DNA of 64,000 nt from Dipteronia dyeriana (taxonomy: Eukaryota; Streptophyta; Magnoliopsida; Sapindales; Sapindaceae). The stretch is from positions 56,759,288-56,823,287 of the forward strand of contig CM065296.1 of NCBI GenBank assembly GCA_032871835.1. The letters are read 5' to 3'. The notes beneath the pieces were generated by a model that was not told the origin of the DNA, made no database searches, and saw only the letters and a list, made by a program, of their open reading frames with translations. The position numbers and the translations under genes are program-made. Positions 1-11,207 of this stretch are shown in pieces; position 1 is the first letter of the stretch; each line of letters begins with the position of its first letter.

Positions 1-2024
1 CCGAGACCAGGTACTCACAGGCAGAGAAGATGGCCTTAGCATTGGTTTCAGCAGTAAAAAAGCTGAGACCATATTTTCAGGCCCATACAATCCAGGTTCT
101 CACCAATTGCCCATTAAGACAAATTTTATAAAAACCAGAAATATTAGGAAGACTTACCAAATAAGCAATCAAGCTAAGTGAATTCGATATTCATTATGTC
201 CCCAGAACCTCCCTCAAAGGACAAGCTGTGGCAGACTTCATAGCCGAATTCACAGAACCAAACCTGGAAGCAAAAAGACTCTTGGAAAAGAGTTTCCCAT
301 GAAAACTGTATGTTGATGTCTCCTCAAATACTCATGGAAGTGGGACAGAGATCGTAGTTCGCACCCCAGAAAGAGATGATGTTGAATATGCCATGAGATT
401 TGATTTTAAAGCAACCAATAATCAAGCCGAGTACGAGGCATTGTTAGCTGGAATCAGAGTCTGCATAGCTCTCGGAGCAGATGAAGTTGAGATATTCAGC
501 GATTCACAGGTAGTAGTCAACCAGGTTATGGACGAGTACCAGGCCAAAGATGAAGGTATGATAGCCTACCGTGACATTGCGAAACAGCTCCTCCAAAAAT
601 TTAAAGAATACAAGATCTCTCAGATCCCTAGGGAAGAAAATGAAAAGGCTGACGCATTGTCTAAATTAGCGTCAGCAACAACCTCAATCATACCAAAGAC
701 CATTCCAGTTGCACACATCCTTAAACCGAGTACAGCTGAACCTAAGCATTTGGAAATTTTAGAAATCCGAACACCGCAAGACGGATGGATGGTCCAGCTG
801 AGAAGTTCCCTTGAAGAAGGTGTGCTCCCGAAAGATCCGGTATTAGCAAAGCGCATCAGGTATCGATCGGCTAGGTATACCCTGATTGGAGAAGAATTAT
901 ACAGAAGGGGGTTTTCTCGAGCTGTCCAGAGATATGTACCGGAAGAAGATCCACATCGAATACTTCAAGAGATCCACGGAGGAGTTTCCTGGAACCACAC
1001 TGGGGGTAGAAGTCTGGCGCATAAGGTACTCAGGCAAGGCTATTACTGGCCTATGCTTTTCTCAGATGCACAGTAGTGGTCGAAAAGTTGCAATACATGT
1101 CAAAGGATTGCCAAAGATATCCGACTACCCCTAGAAAAGCTCAGAAACCTCACTGCCCCATGGCCATTCGCCATGTGGGGCCTAGACCTAATCAGGCCAA
1201 TGCCAGCTGGGACAAGGGGTGGAGCAAAGCACGCCATAGTAGCTGTTGATTATTTTACAAAATGGGCAGAAGCTGAAGCACTGGTGCATATCACAGAAGC
1301 CAACACCATAAATTTTGTAAAGAAAAACATACTTTATAGGTTTGGAGTTTCGGACACTATAATCACCGACAATGGCACTCAGTTTGATAACCAAAAGTTC
1401 AGACAGTTGTGGGAGAAGTATCAGATTGCTAACTACTATGCGACTCCAGCTCATCCTTAAACAAACGGGCAAGTAGAAGCAGTAAATAAAATTATCAAGA
1501 ACACCATTAAAGCAAAGTTAGATGACATAGAAGGAAGCTGGGTTGAAAAGCTTCCTGAAGTATTACGGGCATATCGGACGACAGCAAGGACTTCAACAGG
1601 AGAAACTCCGTTCACCATAGCATTCAGAACAGAAGCTGTCATCCCCGTAGAAACATCGTATGCGTCCCTCCGGGTCAGGCTATACGATGAAGAACAGAAT
1701 GTTGATATGCTATTACAAAGTTTGGATGAGCTAGAAGAAAAAAAGGAAAAGTCCCGAATAAGAAATACAACATATCAACAAAGAGTGGCTCGCCACTACA
1801 ACTCTCGTGTTCGGATCAGGAAATTCCAGCTAGGAGACCTGGTGCTTAGGAAGGTGTCATTGAACACAAAAAATAGAGCCGCAAGATCCCTGTCTGACAA
1901 ATGGGAATGTCCATACAAGATCGAGGGGATAGCTGGCCATGGAGCTTATTGGATTGCTCGACCTAATGGAGGGGTGTTACCCCGACAATGCAATGCCCAA
2001 TATCTGAAGATTTTCTGTCCTTAA
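1..2024 (+). pseudogene. Gypsy pol remnant: RNase H end, second RNase H, integrase (G1)
   Basis: One reading frame runs across the segment but is broken by stops. First comes the end of the native RNase H (RYSQAEKMALALVSA near 20-60), with TAA at 129-131 and at 161-163. The second RNase H follows at about 290-650, with the acidic residues of YVDVSS, NQAEYEALLAG and EIFSDSQVVV; a TGA at 300-302 replaces a Trp. The integrase starts with an H-H-C-C zinc finger near 955-1100, interrupted by TAG at 1074-1076. Its core keeps GLDLI (Asp about 1185), ITDNGTQF (Asp 1368-1370) and QVEAVNK (Glu about 1474), with TAA at 1458-1460. The C-terminal part (LGDLVLRKV, KWECPYKIEGI) resembles the GPY/F module; no chromodomain follows. 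The protein end at about 2021 is followed by an AT run. Transcription would come from the missing 5' LTR. Confidence 0.9.
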
Positions 2025-2599
2025 TATATATATATATATATATTTATATTGAATATTTTATTCTTTTTTCTAGTCAGGACAATATTGGTAGGATAAATAT
2101 TAAACTGTAACTCAAATCTGTCGATTTTTTGCAGTAATAAATAAAATTACTAGGAATTTCCGAAAGGAAAGCATCTAGCTCGGGATTTTCAAAAGAAAGC
2201 ATATGATAATAAGAACATATGGAAGAAGAGCATGATAATAAGAACATGCAAATAGAATTCTCGGAATCATCGAATCCCGAATGGGCGGAGAAGCTCGTAT
2301 GAGCATGCCAGCCGAGCATGGTCAAAATGACCTTCGTAAAAAGGCAAACCCGATGCACCAGACTCTGGAAAAATGCTCGGGACGTTATCGGGAGAAATTC
2401 CTGTGAAATGCGTAGCTGTGTTGAAGCATTTAAAAAAAAAAGAGCTCGACGATTTGGCAAACCCTTGCGTATAAAAACTAGGGAGTCGTCCTTGGTATTG
2501 TGTAAGGACTCGAACGTATGATCATGGTGAGCCTTGATGTAACGTTCGGGTAGTAACCAGGTATGAAACACAAGTGTAAACTTCTGTTTCAAGATGACT

Positions 2600-3255
2600 C
2601 GGTTAATAATAAAGAGTCCGTTTAATAAGATACTTGGCAATTGAAGTCATTCGGGTAACAACCGGTTTAATAAGATACTCGGTTAAGTTATCCGAACATC
2701 GAAGAAGCCAGTTTAATAAGATACTTGGCAATTGAAGTCATTCGGGTAACAACCAGTTTAATAAGATACTCGGTTAAGTTACCCGAATATCGAAGAAGTC
2801 GGTTTAATAAGATACTTGGCAATTGAAGTCATTCGGGTAACGACCGGTTTAATAAGATACTCGGTTAAGTTACCCGAACATCGAAGAAGCCAGTTTAATA
2901 AGATACTTGGCAATTGAAGTCATTCGGGTAACAACCGGTTTAATTAGATACTCGGTTAAGTTACCCGAACATCGAAGAAGTCAGTTTAATAAGATACTTG
3001 GCAATTGAATTCATTCGGGTAACAACCGATTTAATAAGATACTCGGTTAAGTTACCCGAACATCGAAGAAGCCAGTTTAATAAGATACTTGGCAATTGAA
3101 GTCATTCGGATAACAACCGGTTTAATAAGATACTCGGTTAAGTTACCCGAACATCGAAGAAGCCAGTTTAATAAGATACTTGGCAATTGAAGTTATACGG
3201 GTAACAACCTGTTTAATAAGATACTCGGTTAAGTTACCCGAACACCAGCCAGTTT
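2600..3255 (+). repeat. 91-bp tandem array between pol and antisense gene (G1)
   Basis: About seven copies of a 91-bp unit lie head to tail; the block tcgaagaag recurs at 2972, 3063 and 3154. Each unit has two half-units that share the core gtttaataagatact, one followed by tggca and one by cggtt, so a dimer of about 45 bp is still visible. Variable tandem repeats in this position, between integrase and the 3' LTR, are known for plant Tat elements and can seed genomic satellites. The same family occurs in G2 and G3. No coding role is visible. Confidence 0.9.
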
Positions 3256-5469
3256 AATACAGCACTCGGCAACAATCAGTAATGAACATATCAAGACCAT
3301 TAAATTCATAATAAAATAAGATTTTATTGCTCCTAAAAGAATGGTTACAGTTCAAAGAATGGTTCTGTACAAGTAAAAAATAATCAAAAATTTCTACAAT
3401 TCTACAAAATCAAGGTTGCGAGGATTTTGACCATTTGCCAATACTCGGATCTAGCACCATCTCGTACTCACAAAGCAGGCTCTCATTAGACGGCCAAGTG
3501 ATATCGTCGACAGTATCATCCATCCACTGGCTGTAATCTTCACCCGGGACTGGCCTGACATTTGGGACTGCACCCTCAACCGACTCTTGACTTGCGTAAA
3601 AGATCGAGAGAGAATGCTCGGACGGAATCTCTAAATGCATGGGATAGGGCTCTTTCCCTTGACTACGACAGTAGGCTCTCCATTCCTTTATCTAAATCCG
3701 AAGAGATTCCAATGACCGGTCCACATGGTGTTTGATTGACAACTCCCAATTAGCACGGGCTTTCTCAGTCGCCCTATTCTTAACTTTGAAGAACTCGCCG
3801 GCCGAAACTAGCCCACATTGAAATTCCTGAAGAAGTAGGGTATCATAAGCAGGGGATCTTTTAAAACGATCCACCCCTTGGACTTCCAGTTCCAACCTGG
3901 CCTCTCTGGAAAGGGATTCAACTGTCAGCACTTGGCGCTCCAGATCTTCAATTTTTTGGTCATACACCAACTTCGCCTGCTCCGCCTCCTGCTCGGCCTT
4001 GAGCATGGATTCTTTAGCAGAAGATAGAATATTTTGAAGTGATACAACCTTCTCCTCTGCCAGAGATGCCTTGTCCTCGGCTTCAACCTGCTTCGTCAGA
4101 CAATGGTCGGCAAATATTTGTACAGAACCGACCTCCTGCTGGTAAGCTTTCTCGGCTCGAGCACGACCCTCCTCACTCACCTTCTGTCGAGCCTCTAGAC
4201 GCCTTATTCGATCGGCTTGATCGAAGAAGCCAGTTTAATAAGATACATGGCAATTGAAGTCATTCAGGTAACAACCAGTTTAATAAGATACTCGGTTAAG
4301 TTATCCGAACATCCAAGAAGCCAGTTTAATAAGATACTTGGCAATTGAAGTCATTCGGATAACAACCGGTTTAATAAGATACTCGGTTAATTTACCCGAA
4401 CATCGAAGAAGCCAGTTTAATAAGATACTTGGCAATTGAAGTTATACGGGTAACAACCTGTTTAATAAGATACTCGGTTAAGTTACCCGAACACCAGCCA
4501 GTTTAATACAGCACTCGGCAACAATCAGTAATGAACATATCAAGACCATTAAATTCATAATAAAATAAGATTTTATTGCTCCTAAAAGAATGGTTACAGT
4601 TCAAAGAATGGTTCTGTACAAGTAAAAAATAATCAAAAATTTCTACAATTCTACAAAATCAAGGTTGCGAGGATTTCGACCATTTGCTAATACTCGAATC
4701 TAGCACCATCTCGTACTCACAAAGCAGGCTCTCATTAGACGGCCAAGTGATATCGTCGACAGTATCATCCATCCACTAGCTGTAATCTTCACCCGGGACT
4801 GGCCTGACATTTGGGACTGCACCCTCAACCGACTCTTGACTTGCGTAAAAGATCGAGAGAGAATGCTCGGACGGAATCTCTAAATGCATGGGATAGGGCT
4901 CTTTCCCTTGACTACGACAGTAGGCTCTCCATTCCTTTATCTGAATCCGAAGAGATTCCAAGGACCGGTCCACATGGTGTTTGATTGACAGCTCCCAATT
5001 AGCACGGGCTTTCTCAGTCGCCCTATTCTTAACTTTGAAGAACTCGCCGGCCGAAACTAGCCCACATTGAAATTCCTAAAGAAGTAGGGTATCATAAGCA
5101 GGGGATCTTTTAAAACGATCCACCCCTTGGACTTCCAGTTCCAACCTGGCCTCTCGGGAAAGGGATTCAACTGTCAGCACTTGGTGCTCCAGATCTTTAA
5201 TTTTTTGGTCATACGCCAACTTCGCCTGCTCCGCCTCCTGCTCGGCCTTGAGCATGGATTCTTTAGCAGAAGATAGAAGATTTTGAAGTGATACAACCTT
5301 CTCCTCTGCCAGAGATGCCTTGTCCTCGGCTTCAACCTGCTTCGTCAGACAATGGTCAGCAAATATTTGTACAGAACCGACCTCCTGCTGGTAAGCTTTC
5401 TCGGCTCGAGCACGGCCCTCCTCACTCGCCTTCTGCCGAGCCTCTAGACGCCTTATTCGATCTGCTTGA
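2972..5469 (+). repeat. 1,249-bp direct tandem duplication inside G1
   Basis: The segment 2972-4220 is repeated at 4221-5469 with a constant offset of 1,249 bp (for example gtttaatacagcac at 3252 and 4501). The unit carries the last two 91-bp repeats, the spacer and the 3' exon of the antisense gene. The junction at 4220/4221 joins the coiled-coil coding region directly to the repeat array at tcgaagaag. The copies differ by scattered substitutions, so the event is not very recent. G2 and G3 lack it. Confidence 0.92.
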
Positions 5470-7637
5470 TGTTGCTGTATCCGAATAAGCTCAGCAAATT
5501 CGGCCACCATTTGCAACGGGATATACTTAGAAATCTGGCAGAAGCAAAACAATAAAGGAGTCAGATTTAACCGAGTCAGATTTAACTTACATAAGATGCA
5601 CCGTTGAAAACATTTTGGAGACGTTCGGATAATGAACCATCTCTAAAACCACTCCAGCGGTCCTCCTCGATAACGTGGTATATCTTTAGGAGAAAGGAAT
5701 AAAGAAACCCTAGAGGGTTCAGCTCCCAGATTTCCAAACTCGGGGGCAGGAGAAGCCCAGTTCGGTTCTAAGGATGGAGAAGGAACCCTCGAAGGTTCAA
5801 CCCTCATATCTCCAACTTCGGGGGTAGAAGAAGCCCTACTCGGTTCTGAAGCGGCTGCATCTACTGATGCTCCAGCGCCAACACTCGGGGCAATCTCATC
5901 CTTAACATCTTCGTCACTGGAGTCAATAAATGAGACTACCTGAGGAACTTTGAGTGGACGAGACGGTGAACTAACTGCCGTTCGCTTCTCACCCCGAGAA
6001 CGGTGGAAGTTAAGATCAGCAGCAGGATCTTCCTGCGGATCGACCCGAAAAGACTCAAAGAATTCGGCACCTGCAAGCACTTGATCAGTCAAGATGTTAC
6101 CATCGTCGCCAGCTTCAAATCGTCCAATAGGCTCTTCACCAGGACCTTCATATTGCCTCTCCCTATTTTCAGGCAGTTGGGTGTCAATTGGCTTACCTTG
6201 GCCACTTGGCCACTTGGCCACTTGGACCAGCAAAATCCTGAGTAGAAGGCTAAACACCCCGATCAACGTACTTGGGAATTTGCTCAACAATATCAGTTTC
6301 CTTATCAGGCTCGGGTGGAGCAATACCCTCATCACCCTAACGGAAAGCTTCCTTTCTACTCGCTTGTAGAATCGTCTTCACTTGGCGAGCCTGAAGATCG
6401 CTGACAACGTCCGTATTGAACACTAAAAAAAAAAATTCACGTTAGAAAAGAAAATGAAAAGCAGAGAAATACAAGAAAGGGCGCCGGGTTACTTACATCG
6501 CCTGTGATGGCCCGAAACCCGTCTGAAGAAGCCGAGCTTTATCAAGTCATCCTCTTTGAAAAGATAGCTCTTGCTACTCTTCTCCAGAGTACTAACAGCT
6601 GCCCGAGTCAGTCTCTTTAACTCAGAATCACTATAATCAATTATTTTCTTGTTTCACACTTCAGGGGAACAGAAGAAACGGGGAACACTCAACACCGTTC
6701 GGGAATCCCCAGATCGAACAGTGACGTCGAACCCAAGAGTCTCTCTAGTAAAAAAACAACTGTTCTTTCAGAACTTGTTGGATGTGGGGAATCCCCATAT
6801 AAAACCCTTCTTTTTTGGGTCATCAAAAGCATCGACCCCCCGATTCACCTTTGCTTCTTTGGGGACCCAACCGTCCAAAATAGTAGACGCAAGAAAATAG
6901 GTCCCCGTTTTGCTAACCTGCCTCAGCATAAAGAAATGCTTGATTTCATTCGGGGAAGGCAGCGAAAGGTTCATTCGACTGAACATGTGCCACATGCACA
7001 TCAAGACTTTTTAACTATTGGAGGCCAACTGAGCTGGGGCTATCCCTTCTTCAGCAAAAAACCAGACAATAAAGGGCTTAAGGGGAAGTGTGATGCCGCA
7101 GCAAAGCATGGATCCATAAATTGCAACCATGCCCTCTGGAGGATTCCATACGGCTCTATCCCCCGCAGGAACCAAAGTGACTGAGTCGGGCAAGTTGAAT
7201 TGAGAGCGGTATTTTTCTATCTCAGCTGGCCCGACCACATTCGGCTAAGTATCAAAACCACTAGGGCGAGTATCAGAAAACGAAAGATGAGACGCCCTGT
7301 ACACTTTATCAACGTCACCCTCGTTAACAGTCTGTTCCCTGGTCTGAACGCTGCTCGAGCCTTGCTTGTATACCTTACTTCTGCTCTGATGTTTACCCAT
7401 CCTTCGAAAAGATACCCCGTGATCAGAAATATCAGAATTAGAACTAGATAGAGAACTCGATACAGGGCTGAAGGTGACGTCAGGGAGAAGCCCAGAAACA
7501 TCAACCTCTAAGAATGGAGGTTCATCTATTGGGATATCCCCCAGTAATCGTTTAATGCAAGATACTAACTGGAAATCCCCATGTTCTAATGCATCAAAAA
7601 TGATTTTAAAGAGAGGATAGCGGGAAAATGGCCCCAT
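3410..7637 (-). pseudogene. Spliced antisense gene of Tat element, Transposase_28-like (G1)
   Basis: Read on the minus strand the gene starts at MGPFSRYP (7637) and ends near 3410 after DPSIGKWSK. Exon 1 (7637 to 6497) encodes a globular domain with the stretches EIEKYRSQFNLPDSV, MVAIYGSMLCCG and RMNLSLPSPNEI. These resemble the plant family called putative gypsy-type transposon. Exon 2 (6422 to 5591) is rich in Ser, Pro and acidic residues. Exon 3 (from 5534) encodes a long Glu/Lys/Ala-rich coiled coil. Apparent intron 1 is 6496-6423 (donor GTAAGT, pyrimidine-rich acceptor ending TTAG); intron 2 is 5590-5535 (donor GTAAGT, acceptor GCCAG). A TAA after GFDT near 7245 and several frame breaks inactivate it, and the last exon is present twice. 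The function of the family is unknown. Its location opposite the element's own transcript is seen in other Tat elements. Confidence 0.75.
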
Positions 7638-8106
7638 TAAAACTAACCTTGAATAGAGATTGATGCAAGATCTTCCAACAGAGAATCACGAATTTCTGGA
7701 TAAAGAAATCCGCGTTTAAAGAAATTTCTGCTGAATTTTTTTAAGAATAAACCAACAATGTCTCTCAGCGAAGAATTTAAAGAAGAGACGGCACGAAACC
7801 CTAGGATTTCAAAGCGGGAAAAAAACTTATGACGAAACTCGATGACGTAGGCGGCGTTTGGGGAAATGCAAAAATCATTTCTCATAAATGATATTGAAAA
7901 ATGAAGAGACGAGGGACGCGTGTCAAAACAGGAAGTAGCCCTCAACCGTCAGAACTTCAAAACGTTACAATCATTTAAGATCTCGCGTAATGAAGCAAAT
8001 CGAAATTACAGAGTCACCATTAAGACACGCCATTATGACAAGACGGCTATTCTGACAAGTGAAAATTAAGACGATTAAAATACTCTTGCCCGAAATGAAA
8101 TTTACT

Positions 8107-8131
8107 CGGCAAAAATATTTTAAGGGGGTAT
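8107..8131 (+). promoter_or_regulatory. Polypurine tract of G1
   Basis: The run aaaatattttaagggggta lies directly before the 3' LTR start, the expected plus-strand priming site. The same sequence precedes the LTR of G3; G2 has a shorter G run. Confidence 0.75.
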
Positions 8132-9008
8132 TGTTAAATGTGAATTTTACCAAGCATACACGTCATTGACAGGAAGGAGAAAATAGCCAAGTGGATGCCC
8201 AAATGGGCACTCAGGAAATATACTACGAGGCATCATTAAAGAGAAGAAAAGCCCGAGTAAGCATATATAGAATGAAACCTACTCGGGGATCAGTTAACAA
8301 CACTCGGGACTGGTTAAACAACGCTTCCACTCGGGCTCAAACGGCGCTTCTCGGGACCATCAGGTATTACTCTTACTCGGGAATAAATACGACTCGAGTA
8401 AGAACTTGGTGCTTATTTCACACGGATTAAGTCATTAAATACGCGAAGATATCCATCAGGAAGGAATCCTAAATAATGGAATATTAAGTTAGAAGAGTCC
8501 CCAGTCAGGAAATAACTTGATTTCTTTACGAAGACTACATTCTTATAAAGAAACAAGTCCAAATTGAACTACACTACTAGAATCCCACTCGATTTCCATA
8601 AGAGACTCCGAAACAGGAAAGAAGACAAATCAACCTCAAGCAAGTAACCGAATCACAATTAAATACAAAGATCTTGTATTACTTGTACAAAGCAGATTAG
8701 GGTTCTATAAGCATATAAATAGACCCATAATCTGGCTCCAAAAGATATAGGCAATATAGCATACAACAATCATAGCAAATATAGAGAGAAAAAAGAGAGA
8801 TCGAGAGCTTGTAAACATCATATTTTCATAGTGGATTTTGGCTTGGTTGATCCTTCAACCACCCGTGGACGTTTCTCCGATCATTGGAGTTTTACCACGT
8901 AAAACTTTTGTCTTCGTTACTCTCTCTGAATCTCTTTCTCTTTGAATTAATAGCCGAAATCCAATCCTTGTTGGCTTTTCTGACGTAATCCAGAAATCAA
9001 CGTCAACA
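8132..9008 (+). repeat. 3' LTR of G1 (877 bp)
   Basis: It starts with TGTTAAATG, ends with GTCAACA and aligns along its whole length with the 876-bp LTRs of G3. The inner part holds many copies of the short motif actcggg, a promoter-like AT stretch near 8710 (tataaatagaccc) and the shared 3' end that in the 5' copies is followed by the primer site. The T at position 5 of the usual TGTTGTATG start is shifted by substitutions. Confidence 0.92.
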
Positions 9009-9125
9009 CATTCATCCATCCTACCCCCACTCCCTCGTACCAAACATAGCCTTAGAACCTAGAAAGCAAAACAATGACTAGTATATTAGATCTAGTTTGT
9101 CTCATTCAAACACTAGAATATTTTG
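9009..9125. other. Spacer after G1
   Basis: Short AT-rich flank of the G1 insertion with no recognisable gene or repeat family. It is pre-existing DNA into which G1 integrated. Confidence 0.5.
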
Positions 9126-9384
9126 TAGGCTAATTGGCACTGATGCCCTGAACTATGTTCGAATTTACACATTACCCTGTATATTTTTTGTTATCATTAA
9201 ACCTTCTGAACTCTCACAAATTGGCAACAACCGACTGTAGATGCCCCTTCACAAGGGGCAAAATAAAAACCTAGGTGTTCACTAAAAAACAAGAGTTCAA
9301 GGGGGTTTAGTTGTGAAAAAAAAATGCATGAGGCATATTGTATATTTTGGAAGAGTTTATGGGGCATCGATGCCAATTAACCTA
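9126..9384. mobile_element. MITE-like element with 24-bp imperfect inverted ends
   Basis: The left end (taggctaattggcactgat) and the reverse complement of the right end (taggttaattggcatcgat) agree at all but a few of 24 positions. The 259-bp interior has no coding capacity. The bases tttg (extendable to tttgta on one reading) stand on both sides and could be the target duplication. A small non-coding element of this sort is typical of plant MITEs; I cannot assign a superfamily. Confidence 0.6.
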
Positions 9385-9480
9385 TTTGTATTTATTTGTA
9401 CTCTAGGATACATTAATAACTTTTTAATTGCTTTTAAATTTTATTTTAATGGTTTAACAAAGTTGTTTAATGTTGACTAG

Positions 9481-9560
9481 ATGAGGTTGGTTCAGTGACA
9501 AACTTCTCACACTTACACTACGAGGTTGCGGGTTTAAGTCCCTCATTCTAAAAAATGTTG
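9481..9560 (+). repeat. SINE-like fragment with pol III A and B boxes
   Basis: The stretch tggttcagtgac at 9488-9499 resembles a tRNA A box, and gggtttaagtcc at 9530-9541 resembles a B box, with tRNA-like spacing of about 30 bp between them. The 3' part runs into AT-rich sequence without a clear tail. It is probably the head of an old tRNA-derived SINE, not a functional tRNA, because no cloverleaf can be folded around the boxes. Confidence 0.4.
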
Positions 9561-10159
9561 TCAACATGAAACACTTTTTGTTTCCATATATTATTTTCTT
9601 TTTTTTTTTGTAAATTTTGTCCTCTTCACTAAATTAACTTAATTTTAATTGTTTCCAAATATTATTTTAGACTTTCTAAGATTTACCAAAATCATATAGC
9701 AATATAACCCAAAAATGCATTTTAAACATAAGATTTATCAATAATGCTATTTTGTTCAAATTTGAGCTATGACATCCTTATAGCTTTTAATGAATTAAAA
9801 TTTGATTTTTTTAACCCTTCTATTGTTATTAATTATCGAATTATTTCTCTAAAATTAAAAGTTTAAAATTAACATAAAAATTATAAGAATCAAATCAAAA
9901 TATTTATTGAATTAAAGCTCTTTACAACTTGACGACATCATTTTTATGAGGAGCACATGTGTAATTGTATATGTATCAAGCAAAGAAAGGAGAGGCACCT
10001 TAAGCAAAAGATCACTTATTGTAACCATTTCTTACATAGTGAATACTTTTTTTTTCTGTTTGTCGTTACGATGACCGTGGTTTTTTTCCTTCCGCTTTTC
10101 CGCGTACAAATCCTAGTGTCATTAGTTCTTATCATATTTTATATTTGTTATTTATCTAA
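9561..10159. other. AT-rich stretch without recognisable genes
   Basis: The sequence is mostly A and T with short homopolymer runs. The only longer open frame (9957-10211, plus) encodes a hydrophobic, Phe/Val-rich 84-residue string with no family resemblance and is best taken as chance. I see nothing else to annotate. Confidence 0.5.
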
Positions 10160-10540
10160 TCAACTCGTGTACATAACAGAAATAAGATCGAGATCACACC
10201 TCGTTGGTTGATACATGCATCGATCAACCAACGTGTTATTGACTAGGTTTTATTAAAAATCAACATCAACAATTGGCACTAAAAGAATAAAGTGAACCTC
10301 CGACCTTGTGATTAACACCAAAAGATGGACAAAAACCTAGGCGGTGACTATCAACCATCATTCGCCACCTAGGGAGACATCAAATCTCTAAGGTTCCTCA
10401 GAGATTCCAAGAAAAAAGTCTAAATAAAGAACTTAGAAAGCGAAGAATCCCCAGACGAATTTGAATTCGACTTTAGGGAAGCCCCTGAAAAAGACAGTAG
10501 CGAAGAACCAGTTGAAGAGAAAAAATTAGATTTTTTAATT
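10160..10540 (+). pseudogene. Remnant of a diverged gypsy LTR end, primer site and gag start
   Basis: The run atcaacatcaacaattggca near 10261-10280 copies the LTR-end and primer-site arrangement of the Tat elements here (gtcaacaattggcgct at 49873). It is followed, as in them, by a phrase like gtgaacctccgacc. The upstream segment also has a ggttgat...caacca pair like that of the G LTRs. Downstream an acidic frame beginning MDKNLGGDYQP (ATG near 10325) may be a gag start; it has stops after about 15 and 38 codons. The assignment is by layout more than by sequence identity. Confidence 0.4.
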
Positions 10541-10804
10541 GTTATAAAATCGGATAGTTTTATAATATTAGTTTAAAGAATGAGATTCTACTATTTACTA
10601 AAATGCCCTAGACAATTAGAATTACATTAGCCGTTAATTCTTAGTAATATCAAGGTGCATTAATAATTGAAAACCCAATTTCTAAAATAGTGAGTGGGAG
10701 ATGGATTTATGACATTATATCTCATAGTTTCCATCATTAGTTCAACACCATGAGATTCAAGTGGGGCCTCGAGATGACTTTCGTTTTCGTCCTCCCTAAG
10801 GAGG
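10541..10804. other. Unassigned AT-rich sequence at the left border of copia A
   Basis: This stretch has no counterpart in the leader of the related copia element B, whose similarity to A begins only near 10805. The 5' LTR of A is therefore missing or replaced here. No gene is visible. Confidence 0.45.
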
Positions 10805-11207
10805 GTGTCCATGAGAATCAATATCAAGGTTGACTTCCTAACAAATAGGATTTTCGAGTGTATTTTGGGATTGACCGACCCTAAGACGACAATTCTCAAG
10901 TTAAGCTTAAGAGATCTGAAACAGTGGGTTACACTCACAAGGTTTTAATTAAATTTGTTAATTAAAAACCTGACTGAAATAAACGATGGTTTAATGATAG
11001 AGGAATAAGAGTTGTTCTGGTATAGTCTCAATCCAATCTAAGGCGGCACTTGCTTGTGGTATGTTGGATTGTCGTGGTGTAAAAACAGTTTTTAGGGATT
11101 TTCTTGTTCATTAAATATGTCCATGCATCATGTTTGATTTTATGCCGAACATTTTCATGCGATGAATGTATGAGATGAATGATTTTTTTTAAAATATAAT
11201 TTCAGCA

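Larger units (their letters stand above)
1..9008 (+). mobile_element. Ty3/gypsy Tat-lineage retrotransposon G1, left part outside window
   Basis: The copy enters the window inside the native RNase H domain, continues through the second RNase H and integrase to 2024, then a tandem repeat region, an antisense gene and a 3' LTR ending at 9008. The order matches the complete copy at 49003-61011 almost base for base, apart from a 1,249-bp internal tandem duplication. Two consecutive RNase H domains and an antisense gene before the 3' LTR are known marks of the plant Tat lineage. The 5' LTR, gag, protease and reverse transcriptase lie beyond the left edge, so its target duplication cannot be checked; the 5 bp after the LTR are cattc. 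Confidence 0.9.

Noticed and set aside
2600..3255. Regular repeats and spacers reminiscent of a CRISPR array.
   Set aside because: The whole 91-bp unit is repeated, including the would-be spacers; the context is a plant retrotransposon and no cas genes are present.
4039..4257. Plus-strand frames in the duplicated region of G1 (also 5288-5488).
   Set aside because: They are reverse shadows of the coiled-coil exon of the antisense gene.
9957..10211. 84-codon hydrophobic plus-strand frame that might be a small membrane protein.
   Set aside because: It has no recognisable relative and lies in AT-rich spacer that biases translation to Phe, Leu and Ile; it also runs into the presumed old LTR end.
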